Shown here: positions 18,483-27,850 of the stretch, in pieces
How the letters are laid out: each line of letters opens with the position of its first letter
How positions within the stretch are numbered: position 1 is the stretch's first letter
From: Mesorhizobium ciceri biovar biserrulae WSM1271
GTDB lineage: Bacteria; Pseudomonadota; Alphaproteobacteria; Rhizobiales; Rhizobiaceae
Reading direction: 5' to 3'
Assembly (NCBI RefSeq): GCF_000185905.1
Contig: NC_014923.1
Span: forward strand, 2,007,501-2,071,500
Length of the DNA: 64,000 nucleotides
Notes under the pieces: model-generated
What the model saw: the letters and a program-made list of their open reading frames with translations, nothing else
Told to the model about the DNA's origin: nothing
The model's database searches: none
Program-made: the position numbers and the translations under genes

Positions 18483-19526
18483 TCAGGTCAGGTAATTCAA
18501 CAGGCTGAGCTGCTGCAGGCGTGCGGTCAACGCGAAAGACGTTTCGATGTGCTGTGTCAGATCCGCGACCCGTGTCGCGGCTTCGGCCGGATCGACGGCT
18601 TCCAGGTCGAGAATGTGCCGTTCGAAAAGGTCGACCTGCGTTTTCATCCGATCGTTGGCATCGGAAACCCGCTTCTGGACGATGCCGGTCTCGGATTGAA
18701 GCTGGCCAATGCCGCTCAGCGCTTCGCCAACCAATGTGGTGGAGCGGCTGACAACCGTATTCTTCGCCGCCTGGCTGATGTTGCTGGACATCAGGCTGCT
18801 GACCATGGCTGCCGCCATTGCGAGCTTCTGGATGCCGGCGCTGTTGGCGCTGGTCGACGTCGGTGTGGTTTCGTTGAGTGCGATGCGGCTGACGATCTGC
18901 TGGTCGGTGGCGTTCGACCAGTTGCCCTGCCAACCAGCGCCCGTGAACTGCGGGGCGACATCATTGGTGATGAAATCGTCCATCTGGGCAGCCGTGATGT
19001 CGGCCGCGAGCGGATCGTCCTGGGTGAAGCCGAAATTGGCGACGAAAGCGGCGTCGAATGCCGCCTTGGCGGGGGAGCCGGCAGCTGTGAAGTCGTTGAT
19101 TGGCTTGACGTCGGTGTTGGTGCCGGCGAACAGGTATTCGCCATTGACGCTGGTGTTGAGGATCGAGGTCAGCTGCTGGATGGTCGCCTTGCCGGAGGAT
19201 TGGGTGAGGCTGTTGGACGAGTCGCTTGAGGAGGCGGTGGTCAGGGCGGACAGGAACGTCTGAGCGGCGGTCGAGAGTTGACCAAGCGAGGTCTGCGTCG
19301 AGGAGAGCCGGGCGCCGACCAGGCCGTTGGAATCGATGATGACGTTGAGCCGGTCAAGATCGCGCTGGAAAGTGACGGCCTGGGTGGTGCGCCCGCCGAG
19401 AGCCAGGCCGACGTCGGCGACCCTGCCCGTCGAGGATTCTTTCGTGGCTTTGACGAGTTCGGCCTGCATGCGCATCTGCTGGGAGCGCATGGCATTGGAG
19501 ATTGCGGCCGAGGAGACTGAAGTCAT
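18483..19526 (-). CDS. flgL: Hook-filament junction protein FlgL (HAP3)
   Basis: FlgL joins the FlgK ring to the filament. The 347-aa product has flagellin-like ends: N-terminal SSAAISNAMRSQQMRMQAELV, and a C-terminal helix ending TARLQQLSLLNYLT. A variable middle lies between. It starts 4 bp after the flgK stop and is probably translationally coupled. There is no signal peptide, as expected for a type III export substrate. Confidence 0.93.
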   Translation of the reverse strand: MTSVSSAAISNAMRSQQMRMQAELVKATKESSTGRVADVGLALGGRTTQAVTFQRDLDRLNVIIDSNGLVGARLSSTQTSLGQLSTAAQTFLSALTTASSSDSSNSLTQSSGKATIQQLTSILNTSVNGEYLFAGTNTDVKPINDFTAAGSPAKAAFDAAFVANFGFTQDDPLAADITAAQMDDFITNDVAPQFTGAGWQGNWSNATDQQIVSRIALNETTPTSTSANSAGIQKLAMAAAMVSSLMSSNISQAAKNTVVSRSTTLVGEALSGIGQLQSETGIVQKRVSDANDRMKTQVDLFERHILDLEAVDPAEAATRVADLTQHIETSFALTARLQQLSLLNYLT

Positions 19527-19530
19527 GGAA

Positions 19531-20985
19531 TTATCCCACCGCGTTGAGCAAGGCCGTCATCATGTCGTCGACGGTTTTCATCATCCGGGCCGATGCCTGG
19601 TAGGTGTGTTCGAGGTCGAGCAGCAGCGACATTTCCTGGTCGACATTGACCCCGGTCGCGTTGGACAGCGCCTCGGCGCTGCGCGACGCCAGTGCTTCCT
19701 TGGCGTCGGAGGCGGTCGAAGCCTGCTGGCGCACGCCCTCGAACCAGCCGATCGAACTGGCGGCGTAGTCGGACACGCTGGACGTTGCCGAAACCCCAGC
19801 GGCGGGGTCGAAAGTCATCGGCTGGTCGAGCCGGTCGCCATAGGCAACCAGAAGGGTGGAATAGGATGCGCCACCGCCCGTGTTGGCGACGTAGGCCGCA
19901 CCGTTGGCTCCGCCGTCGCGCAGCAGCATCGGGTTGCCGCCGGTGCTCGGGTCCATCGCTGCATTGACGCTGATGGACGCGGCAAGGCCGTTGACCAGCG
20001 TGCCGGCCGCCGGCACGGCCGGCGCACCAGACCAGGTGAACAGGCCGGCGGCGTTGGCCATCGAGGGTGCGGTCTCGGCAAAGGCTGTGATCAGGCCACG
20101 CGCGGTCTCGTCGAGCTGGCTCTGCATGGTCGAGGCGACGCCGTCGCGCAATTGCAGCAGGCCGGCAAGCGTGCCGCTGGCGCTGGTGTTGCCACCGGCT
20201 CCCGCCGAGATCGGCACATTGTCGATGTAGACGGCATTGCCGGCGGCACCCGCGGTATAGCCTGCCGACGCCGCGAAGGTGACCGTGCGCGGTATCGTCT
20301 CGAACAAGGTCGTGCCGTCGCCGGTGGTGATGACCATGTCATTGTCGCCTCGCGTGAAGGTCGACACCGGGACATAGTTCGAAATCTTCTTCAAAAGCGC
20401 ATCGCGCTGGTCGAGCGCATCGGAAACGTCGGTGCCGGAACGGGTTCCGGACATGACGGCCGTGTTGGCATCCTGGAATTGGCCGAGCAGCGAGTTCAGG
20501 TCGTCGACGGCGGTGGCAATCTGACCGTCGGTCTGGGTGCGGAAATCCTGGACTGCCTTGGAGCCCTCATTGAGCGAGCGCATGACCTGTTTGGCGGCGT
20601 CGATGACGGAGGCGCCGAGGTTCTGATTCGACGGCGAGGTGGCGTAGAGCTGCAGCGCCTGCTGCAGGTTGGCGATCGCAGTCGAGGGCGAGGACGCATT
20701 GTCGACGCCATTGACCGCAACACCCAACTGATCCATGCCGTTGTAGAGAGCGTTCTGGCCGCTCCAGGCCGATAGCGCGGCGAGATTCTGGCGAAACAGA
20801 AGCTCGTTGGCTGCGCGCTGGATATCGACCGAGCGCGCACCCGGCGCCGTGCTGGTGACGACGGCCTGACGCCGCGAATAGTCCGGGTTGGAGGCGTCGG
20901 CGACATTGCGCGAGACAACGCTGGTCTGTCGCGCGGTGTTCATAAGCGCCGACTGGGCGATACTCAATGCGGTAGACAGTGACAT
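19531..20985 (-). CDS. flgK: Hook-filament junction protein FlgK (HAP1)
   Basis: FlgK forms the first junction ring on the hook. The 484-aa product opens MSLSTALSIAQSALMNTARQ and has the N-terminal rod-type motif SRNVADASNPDYSRRQ, with a C-terminal helix (QEMSLLLDLEHTYQASARMMKTVDD). It lies 27 bp downstream of flgE and 4 bp upstream of flgL. Confidence 0.95.
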   Translation of the reverse strand: MSLSTALSIAQSALMNTARQTSVVSRNVADASNPDYSRRQAVVTSTAPGARSVDIQRAANELLFRQNLAALSAWSGQNALYNGMDQLGVAVNGVDNASSPSTAIANLQQALQLYATSPSNQNLGASVIDAAKQVMRSLNEGSKAVQDFRTQTDGQIATAVDDLNSLLGQFQDANTAVMSGTRSGTDVSDALDQRDALLKKISNYVPVSTFTRGDNDMVITTGDGTTLFETIPRTVTFAASAGYTAGAAGNAVYIDNVPISAGAGGNTSASGTLAGLLQLRDGVASTMQSQLDETARGLITAFAETAPSMANAAGLFTWSGAPAVPAAGTLVNGLAASISVNAAMDPSTGGNPMLLRDGGANGAAYVANTGGGASYSTLLVAYGDRLDQPMTFDPAAGVSATSSVSDYAASSIGWFEGVRQQASTASDAKEALASRSAEALSNATGVNVDQEMSLLLDLEHTYQASARMMKTVDDMMTALLNAVG

Positions 20986-21012
20986 GCGGGTCTTTCGCGG
21001 GCGACGCCCGTC

Positions 21013-22272
21013 TTATCTCTTCAGGTTGACAAGGACGTCCATCAGATCGGAACCGGTCTGGAAGACTTTCGAATTGGCGGTGTAGCTGCGCTGTGCCGCG
21101 ATCATGTTGGTCAGTTCTTCGGCGATATCGACGTTGGAATTCTCGAGCGCGCCGGAGATGATGGAGCCGAGCTTGCCTTCATTGGCAAAGCCGACACGAA
21201 CCGCGCCGGACTCGGTGCCTTGCGAATAGACGTTGCCAGGCAGCGCCTTGAGCTGGTCCGGGCTCTGTACGTCGGCGAGCGGGATCTTGTAGAGCGGCTT
21301 GGTCGAGCCGTCCTTGTACTGGGCGTAGATGGTGCCGTCCTTGCTGATCTGAACCTTGTCGATGGTGCTCGGTGCGTTGCCGTTGACCTGGGCGTCGGAA
21401 ACCGTGAAGCCGGTGCCAAGCTGGGTCAGCGCCGACAGATCGAGATTGAGGGTGGCGCCGTTCGGCACAGTAAATGAAACGTTGGTGGGCGTGCCGGTGA
21501 GCTTGCCGGTGGTGGTGTCGAAGGTCAGGTTGGCCGAGCCCAGCAAGCCGCCGGCGGTGTAGGGGAACGATGTTCCAGCGGTGGCCTTCGACTGATCGAA
21601 GACCGCCACCTGCCAGGTGCCGGCGCCGGTGTTGGTGAAGTAGACGTCGAGCAGCTTCTTGTTGCCGAGATTGTCGTAGGCGACCATGGAGGATTTCGAC
21701 GTGTATTGCGCGGTCGCAGCGTTGGCGGCGGGCAGGTTGGCGGTCGCGACAGGTGTCGCACCCGCCGGCAGGTTGCCGGCAAAGCTGCCCTCGGTGCTCG
21801 GCGTTGCGGTCATGCCCTGGTCGGAGATGACAACCGGGACCAATCCCTCGAAGCCGTTGACCGTCGCTGCCGGTACGCCGTTCTCGTAACTGTAGGCCAT
21901 CAGCTGGAAACCGGCCGAGTTGACAAGCCTGCCCTGACCGTCGGGAACGAAAGCGCCGGCTCGGGTCAGATAGGGGGTACCGCTCGGATCCTGAACGACA
22001 AAGAAGCCATCGCCGCTGACGGCAAGGTCGGAAACCGAGGTCGTGTACTGAAGCACGCCCGGATCGCTGACCGCCTGACGGATCGTCGTGGTGACGCCGC
22101 CGGAATTGTAGGCGCCGCCGGTCGACGGCATGACCAGCGTCGAAAATTCGGCGGAGGACCGCTTGTAACCCGTGGTATCTGAATTGGCGATGTTGTCGGC
22201 GACCGTCGACAGGCGGTTTGCCTGCGCGTTCATGCCGGAAACGCCGGTCCGCATCATTCCATAGAGGCTCAT
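21013..22272 (-). CDS. flgE: Flagellar hook protein FlgE
   Basis: FlgE polymerises into the hook. The 419-aa product has the N-terminal signature ANRLSTVADNIANSDTTGYKR, the internal DLAVSGDGFFVVQD segment and the C-terminal EELTNMIAAQRSYTANSKVF helix shared by rod/hook proteins. It begins the series flgE-flgK-flgL-flaF-flbT-flgD-fliQ and lies 79 bp after ftcR, whose product is known in relatives to drive hook-gene expression. Confidence 0.97.
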   Translation of the reverse strand: MSLYGMMRTGVSGMNAQANRLSTVADNIANSDTTGYKRSSAEFSTLVMPSTGGAYNSGGVTTTIRQAVSDPGVLQYTTSVSDLAVSGDGFFVVQDPSGTPYLTRAGAFVPDGQGRLVNSAGFQLMAYSYENGVPAATVNGFEGLVPVVISDQGMTATPSTEGSFAGNLPAGATPVATANLPAANAATAQYTSKSSMVAYDNLGNKKLLDVYFTNTGAGTWQVAVFDQSKATAGTSFPYTAGGLLGSANLTFDTTTGKLTGTPTNVSFTVPNGATLNLDLSALTQLGTGFTVSDAQVNGNAPSTIDKVQISKDGTIYAQYKDGSTKPLYKIPLADVQSPDQLKALPGNVYSQGTESGAVRVGFANEGKLGSIISGALENSNVDIAEELTNMIAAQRSYTANSKVFQTGSDLMDVLVNLKR

Positions 22273-22351
22273 CGAAACGTCTCCGCTGTGTCCATGCTGC
22301 TGGCTGCGAGGCTACGCATGTTTTCTTGCGCGAGGCTGGCGCGGCGCTGCA

Positions 22352-23020
22352 TCAGAAGACGAGCCGGTAGCCGAGGAAACGCTTGGAATCGATCGGGTCG
22401 GTGCCCAGCTTCTCGCGCAGCTTCTTGCGCAGTTTGCTGATGTGGCTTTCCACCACGTTCTCCTCGACCTCTTCGTCGAAGATGCCGTAGATGGCGTTGA
22501 AGACCTGGGTCTTGGTGACCCGGCGTCCGCGATTGCTCGCCAGATATTCGAGGATGCGGCGCTCGCGGCGCGGCAGGGGGAGGGGCTGACCGTCGATCTC
22601 GGGGTCGCGGCCGTCCATGAAGATGCGCATGGCGCCGATCTCGGTGTAGGCGACGTCTTCCTGGGCGCGGCGGCGGATCGCGGTGATGCGGGCCAGGATC
22701 TCACGAATATGGACGGGCTTGCGAATGACGTCATCGACGCCGCTCTCGAACAACCGCAGCGTGTTCTCCAGCGAATGCTGTTCGCTCAGCGCAATCACCG
22801 GGGCGCCGGTGCGGTCGCGGATCTGGCGCGGAGAGATGGAACCTTCGCGGCAATCGCCGATGAGGAAGGCCCTGACCGAGCGCAGATCGGTGTCGGCGGC
22901 CGAATTCACCCACTCACCGAATTCGCCGGATGCAAAGCCTGCACAGGCGATGCCCTCACGATCGAAAAGTGAATTGTATCCCTCTGTTACGAGCTCGCGC
23001 TCGTCAACGATCACAATCAT
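22352..23020 (-). CDS. ftcR: Flagellar master response regulator FtcR/Rem
   Basis: This orphan OmpR-type regulator (222 aa) corresponds to Brucella FtcR and Sinorhizobium Rem, activators of later flagellar genes. The start [15 protein letters not shown] follows a GGAAGGCGGGG ribosome site; a TTG at 23041 is an unlikely alternative. The receiver is atypical: the usual D-x-x-x-P phosphorylation context is replaced by LIGDCREGS, though [14 protein letters not shown] is recognisable. The DNA-binding domain carries the clade segment [20 protein letters not shown]. No partner kinase is adjacent. Confidence 0.95.
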   Translation of the reverse strand: MIVIVDERELVTEGYNSLFDREGIACAGFASGEFGEWVNSAADTDLRSVRAFLIGDCREGSISPRQIRDRTGAPVIALSEQHSLENTLRLFESGVDDVIRKPVHIREILARITAIRRRAQEDVAYTEIGAMRIFMDGRDPEIDGQPLPLPRRERRILEYLASNRGRRVTKTQVFNAIYGIFDEEVEENVVESHISKLRKKLREKLGTDPIDSKRFLGYRLVF

Positions 23021-23243
23021 CGGCCCCGCCTTCCGAATCAAATCATTTGCCCCGTGAAGAGAGGCCTATCCGCTGGCGAGAATCCTGAACAACCGTCATT
23101 TCTTGTAGCTAGTTTCTTGGGAGTCTGGAATCGTATCGGTTGCATTAGCGTGCAGCCAGATACGCATTCGGCGCCAAGTTTTGGCCAGGCCAGAACAACA
23201 ATTCGGGGTTGTGTGGTAGGTCTATTAGTAATGGGAAATGCGC
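23021..23243. promoter_or_regulatory. ftcR promoter region
   Basis: These 223 bp are noticeably AT-richer than the flanking genes and separate ftcR from the transglycosylase gene upstream. ftcR is probably transcribed from here under VisNR control, as in S. meliloti. I cannot assign -35/-10 boxes with confidence. Confidence 0.4.
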
Positions 23244-23831
23244 TTATGGGTTGCAGAATCCGCGGGCGTTCGCGGTCCATTTTCCAAAGCCGGTGGCGAC
23301 CATGTTGGCAATGACGCGGCAGACATAGATCTTCTGCGCCGGGTCATTGTCGGGGCCGGCATGATAGCGGGCCACGGCCATCGACCAGGTCTCGTGACGG
23401 GCATGAAGGCTGGCCAGGAAGCGCGCCGCATAGTCGACGTTCTGACGTGGGTCGAGCATGTCCTCGACGCTGCGAAAATGCGATGCGTGGTAGTGGTGGT
23501 TGATCTGCATGCAGCCGAGATCGATCAGGGTCTTGCCCTCGCGCCGGGCATTGGCGAAGGCGGCAAGGGCCTCGGTCCGGCTCCTGGGAAAGACTGCTTT
23601 TCCCTCTATATTCAAAGCGTTGGGTTGAAGGCTGCCCTTGTTGCCGGTCTCCGTCAGGCCAACGGCATAAAGGATGCCGGCGGGAACGCCATAGCGGTCG
23701 GCGGCGCGCAGGATTTCCGGCTCGCAAGGGTTGGTCGCGGCTGCGGCAGCTGTCACCGTGCTAGATAAAGATATCGCCGCCAGCGCGCTCGCGAGAAGGC
23801 GAAGTGCCGCGGCCGTAGTCCTGCGCGTCAT
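23244..23831 (-). CDS. Periplasmic lytic transglycosylase (SLT-like) of the flagellar cluster
   Basis: A 195-aa exported protein: ATG 23831 (MTRRTTAAAL) opens a signal peptide ending at an Ala-rich site (TAAAAA-TNP). The mature part is a lysozyme-like SLT domain with the probable catalytic Glu in GLTETGN, then IDLGCMQINHHYH and a C-terminal NVDYAARFLASL-AVARYHAG. It probably opens peptidoglycan locally for rod assembly, the role FlgJ muramidase has in enterics. Its 5' end overlaps the fliK 3' end by 71 bp in another frame; the longer upstream frame belongs to the fliK overlap and is not used. Confidence 0.9.
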   Translation of the reverse strand: MTRRTTAAALRLLASALAAISLSSTVTAAAAATNPCEPEILRAADRYGVPAGILYAVGLTETGNKGSLQPNALNIEGKAVFPRSRTEALAAFANARREGKTLIDLGCMQINHHYHASHFRSVEDMLDPRQNVDYAARFLASLHARHETWSMAVARYHAGPDNDPAQKIYVCRVIANMVATGFGKWTANARGFCNP

Positions 23832-25137
23832 CGTTGCGGTTCCCTGAGGATTGCTGACCCGGTTGCTGGCCGCCGGCTCCACCATTGCCGCCGCCCGAAT
23901 TCCCCGGTTGAAAGGATGCTGGATCGCGGCCTGTTGCCGCCGCCAACGGAGCGGTTGCATCCGTCCGGGTTGTAGCGGGAACTGCTACCGAAGGTTGCAG
24001 TATCGTGACCTTGTCAACCTCGAAGCCGAGCCCTCGCAGCGACTTGACGATGGCCTCGCTGTCGGCCGACAGCCGACGATAGGCATCGTGTGTTTCAGGC
24101 TTCAGCTCAATCGAAAGTTGTTCCCCGGAGAGGCGAAGATTGGCCGTCACCATGCCGAGTTCGGCAGGGTGAAGTTCGATCTTCAACACATGTGTCGGAA
24201 CGGCAACAGAGCTGGCCAGATGGGTGGTCGTGGGTGAGGCTGAAAGCGCCGTTTGCGGCCCGGCGTCGGCGGCTATGGCGTTGATCACATTGAGGGCCGC
24301 CTGGCTGATGGGACCCTGCGGCGGCGTGGGGAAGCTCCGTTCCGACACCACGTCGATGCGCGCGGCGGACAGGGACTGTTTTCCCGCTTCGGGACGCATC
24401 GAGGACCGCACATCCTCGATGCTCCTCATCGCATTCGTGGTGGGCTTCGACGGCACGCCGGGCACATCGGCAGCCGGCGCGTCCGACAGCTTCCGGGCCG
24501 CCGCTGTGACGTCGCGTTTTGGTGCGCTGGAGGCAGCGCTCGGCGACTGACCGTCAAGCGCCGTCAAAGGTCCGTCGACGATCGACGCCTGCTCCGGCTT
24601 CGACATGGTTTCGAGTGCTTCGCGTCCGCCCGACGATTTTGAGCGGTAGGTCTTTGGCAGTGCAGCCTGTCCGCCGAGCATCGGGTCCGAGGGATTCTCG
24701 CCGGTGGCCGCATTGCCCCCCGCTGCCTTGGCCGCTGTCGAGAAATGCCGCAGGTCATGAAACGCGATCAGCAGCGGCAGGTCGTCCTGAAGCGGCGCGG
24801 TATCCGACGCCGTCTGTTCGGCGTCGGCCTTGTGCGCCTTTGCTTCCAATTCGTCCTTGCCGGTTTTCACGCTTGCGCCTTTGGCCGAGGTGGTCCTTCC
24901 GGGCTCGGCCGATGCCGGTTCGGCCTTGGCGCCATGCCCGGCGAGGCCGGCAGCGAGCTTGCTCCAGCGCCGGTCGCGCGATCCCGCCTCTGTCGACGCC
25001 TGCCGTTCCGGGCGGGCATCGTCGCGCAGCATTTTGCCGAAGCCGGCGTCATCGTTTCTGCCGTTCGCGGCCGGCTGCTCCGACGTCGCGCGCGTGGAGG
25101 CAAATCCTGGCAAGGCCGAGCCGAGGCTGGTGGTCAT
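23761..25137 (-). CDS. fliK: Flagellar hook-length control protein FliK (formerly MotD)
   Basis: FliK measures hook length and switches export specificity. The 458-aa product is low-complexity and Ala/Ser/Lys-rich for about 320 residues. A conserved C-terminal domain follows (VLKIELHPAELGMVTANLRL, then AIVKSLRGLGFEVDKVTILQ), and the tail is Gly/Gln/Asn-rich. In rhizobia this locus was first named motD because it lies after motC; the C-domain shows it is FliK. Its ATG overlaps the motC stop. Confidence 0.92.
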   Translation of the reverse strand: MTTSLGSALPGFASTRATSEQPAANGRNDDAGFGKMLRDDARPERQASTEAGSRDRRWSKLAAGLAGHGAKAEPASAEPGRTTSAKGASVKTGKDELEAKAHKADAEQTASDTAPLQDDLPLLIAFHDLRHFSTAAKAAGGNAATGENPSDPMLGGQAALPKTYRSKSSGGREALETMSKPEQASIVDGPLTALDGQSPSAASSAPKRDVTAAARKLSDAPAADVPGVPSKPTTNAMRSIEDVRSSMRPEAGKQSLSAARIDVVSERSFPTPPQGPISQAALNVINAIAADAGPQTALSASPTTTHLASSVAVPTHVLKIELHPAELGMVTANLRLSGEQLSIELKPETHDAYRRLSADSEAIVKSLRGLGFEVDKVTILQPSVAVPATTRTDATAPLAAATGRDPASFQPGNSGGGNGGAGGQQPGQQSSGNRNDDAQDYGRGTSPSRERAGGDIFI

Positions 25138-26516
25138 TTAGGGGCGGCTCCAAGCATCTGGTCGATCAGGTCGAGCTGTCGACGTGTTCTGGTTATGGCG
25201 GCGTCGGTCGGATCGGCGGGTTCTGGACCGGCGGCGGGTGAAGGTGCCGACGCCGGCACGACGGTCGCAGGCTCGGCGGATGTGGCTGCAACTGCCGCTG
25301 TGTCCGGCGCATTGGCGGCCGATCCGCCGGAGGCCGCGGTGGCGGCGGGTTGCTCCGAGATGGCGCCTTCGACCGGTGGCAAGCTACTGTCATCGGCGTT
25401 TTGCGGCGTGGCGATCTCGGGAGCCGGAGGTTGCTCGGCCGCGACAGGGGCAGGCTTTTCCGCCGGAAGGGCGGTGGGCGGCGCGACGACCTCGCCGGCA
25501 ATGGCCTGAGCAGCGTCGAGCAAGGCGCGGTCGCCCTCCGACAGCCGGCTGCGATCGATCTTGCCGAGCTTGGCACGAATGTCCTCGATTGTGCCCGAGG
25601 TGACGGTGGAAAGGCTGGCATAGAGGAGGGCGCGTGGATCGTCCTGATTGGTGTTGCCGTCGCGGCCCTGCTCGGCCCGCGCCGAAGCGAAGGCCGAAAG
25701 GTCGTTCAGGCCGTCTATCGCGGCACGGCGGGCGATGCGCAGATAGATCACCTTCTCGCGCTCGGGATCCATCATCGAGGTGATGTCGCCCAGCTTGTCC
25801 TGGCTGATCGACATGTGCAGCGCGATGACGCCGGAGACAAAGGAGTCCGCGAACTGGCTAGCATAGGGCGAATAGAGGTAGCGCTCGACATACTGGGTGG
25901 AAGCAAGGGCGAAACGTGCCGCGTCGCCTTGCGCGACTGCAAGGCCGACCGAACGGCGAAGTGCCGCCTCCTCGACCAGCGTGCCGGGGCTGAGCAATCT
26001 TGCCTCGTCGAGCAGACCGAGTGCGGTCGCCGGTTGATCGCCGGCAAGCAGCGAGCCTTTGACCAAAGCGAGGAAGGCGCCGAGATCCGGAGGCAGCGCC
26101 ATGGGATCGATCGGCCTCAAGGCTTCGATAGCCTTGCCGGGCCGGCCGTTGAGGTACTCAATCACGCCTTTGGCGATGGCAAGGCTTTGCGGGTCCGCCG
26201 TAGCGCGCGACGTGGCCGCTTCGACGGTCACCGGGTTGCCGCCGCTCATGCCGTAGACAAGCAGGGCCCGAAAATTCTTGGGATCCTTGTAGTCCTCGGC
26301 ATTCGCCGCGCGCAGGCGCGCATCCGTCATCTCGAGCAGCTTGGCCTGCATCGGCAGGGCGGCATGATCGCCGGCGGCTATGCGGTCCTGGATGAGCTGC
26401 AGCGAGCGCACCAGCTGATACGGCTGCAGGGCCTCCTGGGCGAAACCAGTGGACGGGTGTCCGCCGGCCAGCAGCAACAGGCCAATCAACCGGCGGGTGA
26501 CAGCCGCTCGCTTCAT
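25134..26516 (-). CDS. motC: Periplasmic motor protein MotC
   Basis: MotC is a rhizobial periplasmic protein that binds MotB and is needed for rotation. The 460-aa product begins with a signal peptide (MKRAAVTRRLIGLLLLAGG) from ATG 26516, which overlaps the motB stop; the longer upstream frame lies inside motB. A helical, TPR-like body (LQLIQDRIAAGDHAALPMQAK, VIEYLNGRPGKAIEALRP) is followed by an Ala/Pro-rich tail of about 120 residues. It lies between motB and fliK. Confidence 0.92.
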   Translation of the reverse strand: MKRAAVTRRLIGLLLLAGGHPSTGFAQEALQPYQLVRSLQLIQDRIAAGDHAALPMQAKLLEMTDARLRAANAEDYKDPKNFRALLVYGMSGGNPVTVEAATSRATADPQSLAIAKGVIEYLNGRPGKAIEALRPIDPMALPPDLGAFLALVKGSLLAGDQPATALGLLDEARLLSPGTLVEEAALRRSVGLAVAQGDAARFALASTQYVERYLYSPYASQFADSFVSGVIALHMSISQDKLGDITSMMDPEREKVIYLRIARRAAIDGLNDLSAFASARAEQGRDGNTNQDDPRALLYASLSTVTSGTIEDIRAKLGKIDRSRLSEGDRALLDAAQAIAGEVVAPPTALPAEKPAPVAAEQPPAPEIATPQNADDSSLPPVEGAISEQPAATAASGGSAANAPDTAAVAATSAEPATVVPASAPSPAAGPEPADPTDAAITRTRRQLDLIDQMLGAAPK

Positions 26517-27850
26517 CCGCCGGTCGCCATCAGGATCTCGATGCGGCGGTTCGCGGCCGCCAATGGATCGGCTGCTATTTTCGGCTGGCGGTCCGCGAAA
26601 CCGGCGACCTCGGTGATGCGGCGTTCGTCGACGCCGCCGCGCACGAGCATGTAGTACGCGGAATGCGCGCGCGCCGTCGACAGCCGCCAATTGTCGTAGC
26701 TGTCGCTGCGGAACGGCCGGGCATCGGTGTGGCCGTTGATGCTGATGGTGCCCTTCTGGCTGTTGACGATGCGGCCGATCTTCTCCATCGCCAGCACCAG
26801 TTCGCGTCTCGGCAACGCCGAGCCGACCTCGAACATGCCGAAGTCGAGCTGATCGGTGATCGAGATGACGACGCCCTTGTCGGTGGCTTCGACCGAGACG
26901 CCGTCGTGCAGCTTGTCGCCAGGCTTGAAAGCATCGGCCAACTGCCGCTTGACGTCGGCCGCTGCCTTCACGGCAGCAGCGGTTGGCGCCTTCTCCCCGA
27001 TGTCGGGCTGGACGGCCTTTTGCGCCTCAGGCTCAGCCTTCGCTACCGCGGCCTTGGTGCCGTCCGGTTTCGTCTCGCCGGCCAATGCCGTGGCAGGGTT
27101 CGCGGCCTGTTTACTGGTCGCGTCCTTTGCCAGTGGCTCGAGCGGTGCCGCGACAGGCGGCACGGCTTTGACTTTGAGCACCTGCGTTTCGGCGGTCTTG
27201 TCGCCGGGCTTGGCCGGATCGCCCTCGATCTTGGTGCGCTGGGCGCTGGCCTCGGCGCCGGGCGCGGCGACCTGCTGCGACCAGAAATCCGGCTCGAAAG
27301 GATCGCGGTAGGAGGCGCCACCGGAGGCGCCGGTAGCCGGGCCGGCAGCCTGCACGCCGCCATCGCCTTTCTGGCTGACATTCTGCATGACGCCGGTATC
27401 TGTGGCGATTTCCGAAAGCACCGCGTAGGGGTCGGCGAAGAGATGGTCGTCGGAGTGTTCCGCCTGCTGTGGCTCCTGCTTGTCCTGCTTGCGCTCCGAC
27501 GCGCCCGCGCCGGCATTGCCGTTCTGTCCGGCTTTGCTGGTCGCCTCTTGCGGATCGTCGGCCGTCAGTCCCATGGCGCGCGGGCCGTCGCCGAGATCCT
27601 CCAGGCCCTTGCGGCTCGAATTGCGGTCGACCAGCTTGACCGGGTTGAAGTAGCTGGCGACGGCTGCCTTGGTCTGCTCGTTGGCGGCGTTGATCAGCCA
27701 CATGACCAGGAAGAAGCACATCATGGCCGTCATGAAGTCGGCGAAGGCGATCTTCCAGACGCCGCCATGGTGGGCCTCGTCATGGTCGTCATGACTGCGC
27801 CGCACGATGATGATCTCGTGGCGGCCCTGATCGGCGTTGGCGACGCTCAT
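26513..27850 (-). CDS. motB: Flagellar stator protein MotB
   Basis: MotB anchors the stator to peptidoglycan and forms the proton channel with MotA. The 445-aa product has one N-terminal membrane helix with the essential Asp in FADFMTAMMCFFLVMW. A long Pro/Ala/Lys linker of some 230 residues follows, then an OmpA-like domain (ISINGHTDARPFRSDSYDNW, LSTARAHSAYYML). The long linker is typical of rhizobial MotB. ATG 27850 overlaps the fliH-like stop. motA lies apart, at 44024. Confidence 0.95.
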   Translation of the reverse strand: MSVANADQGRHEIIIVRRSHDDHDEAHHGGVWKIAFADFMTAMMCFFLVMWLINAANEQTKAAVASYFNPVKLVDRNSSRKGLEDLGDGPRAMGLTADDPQEATSKAGQNGNAGAGASERKQDKQEPQQAEHSDDHLFADPYAVLSEIATDTGVMQNVSQKGDGGVQAAGPATGASGGASYRDPFEPDFWSQQVAAPGAEASAQRTKIEGDPAKPGDKTAETQVLKVKAVPPVAAPLEPLAKDATSKQAANPATALAGETKPDGTKAAVAKAEPEAQKAVQPDIGEKAPTAAAVKAAADVKRQLADAFKPGDKLHDGVSVEATDKGVVISITDQLDFGMFEVGSALPRRELVLAMEKIGRIVNSQKGTISINGHTDARPFRSDSYDNWRLSTARAHSAYYMLVRGGVDERRITEVAGFADRQPKIAADPLAAANRRIEILMATGG

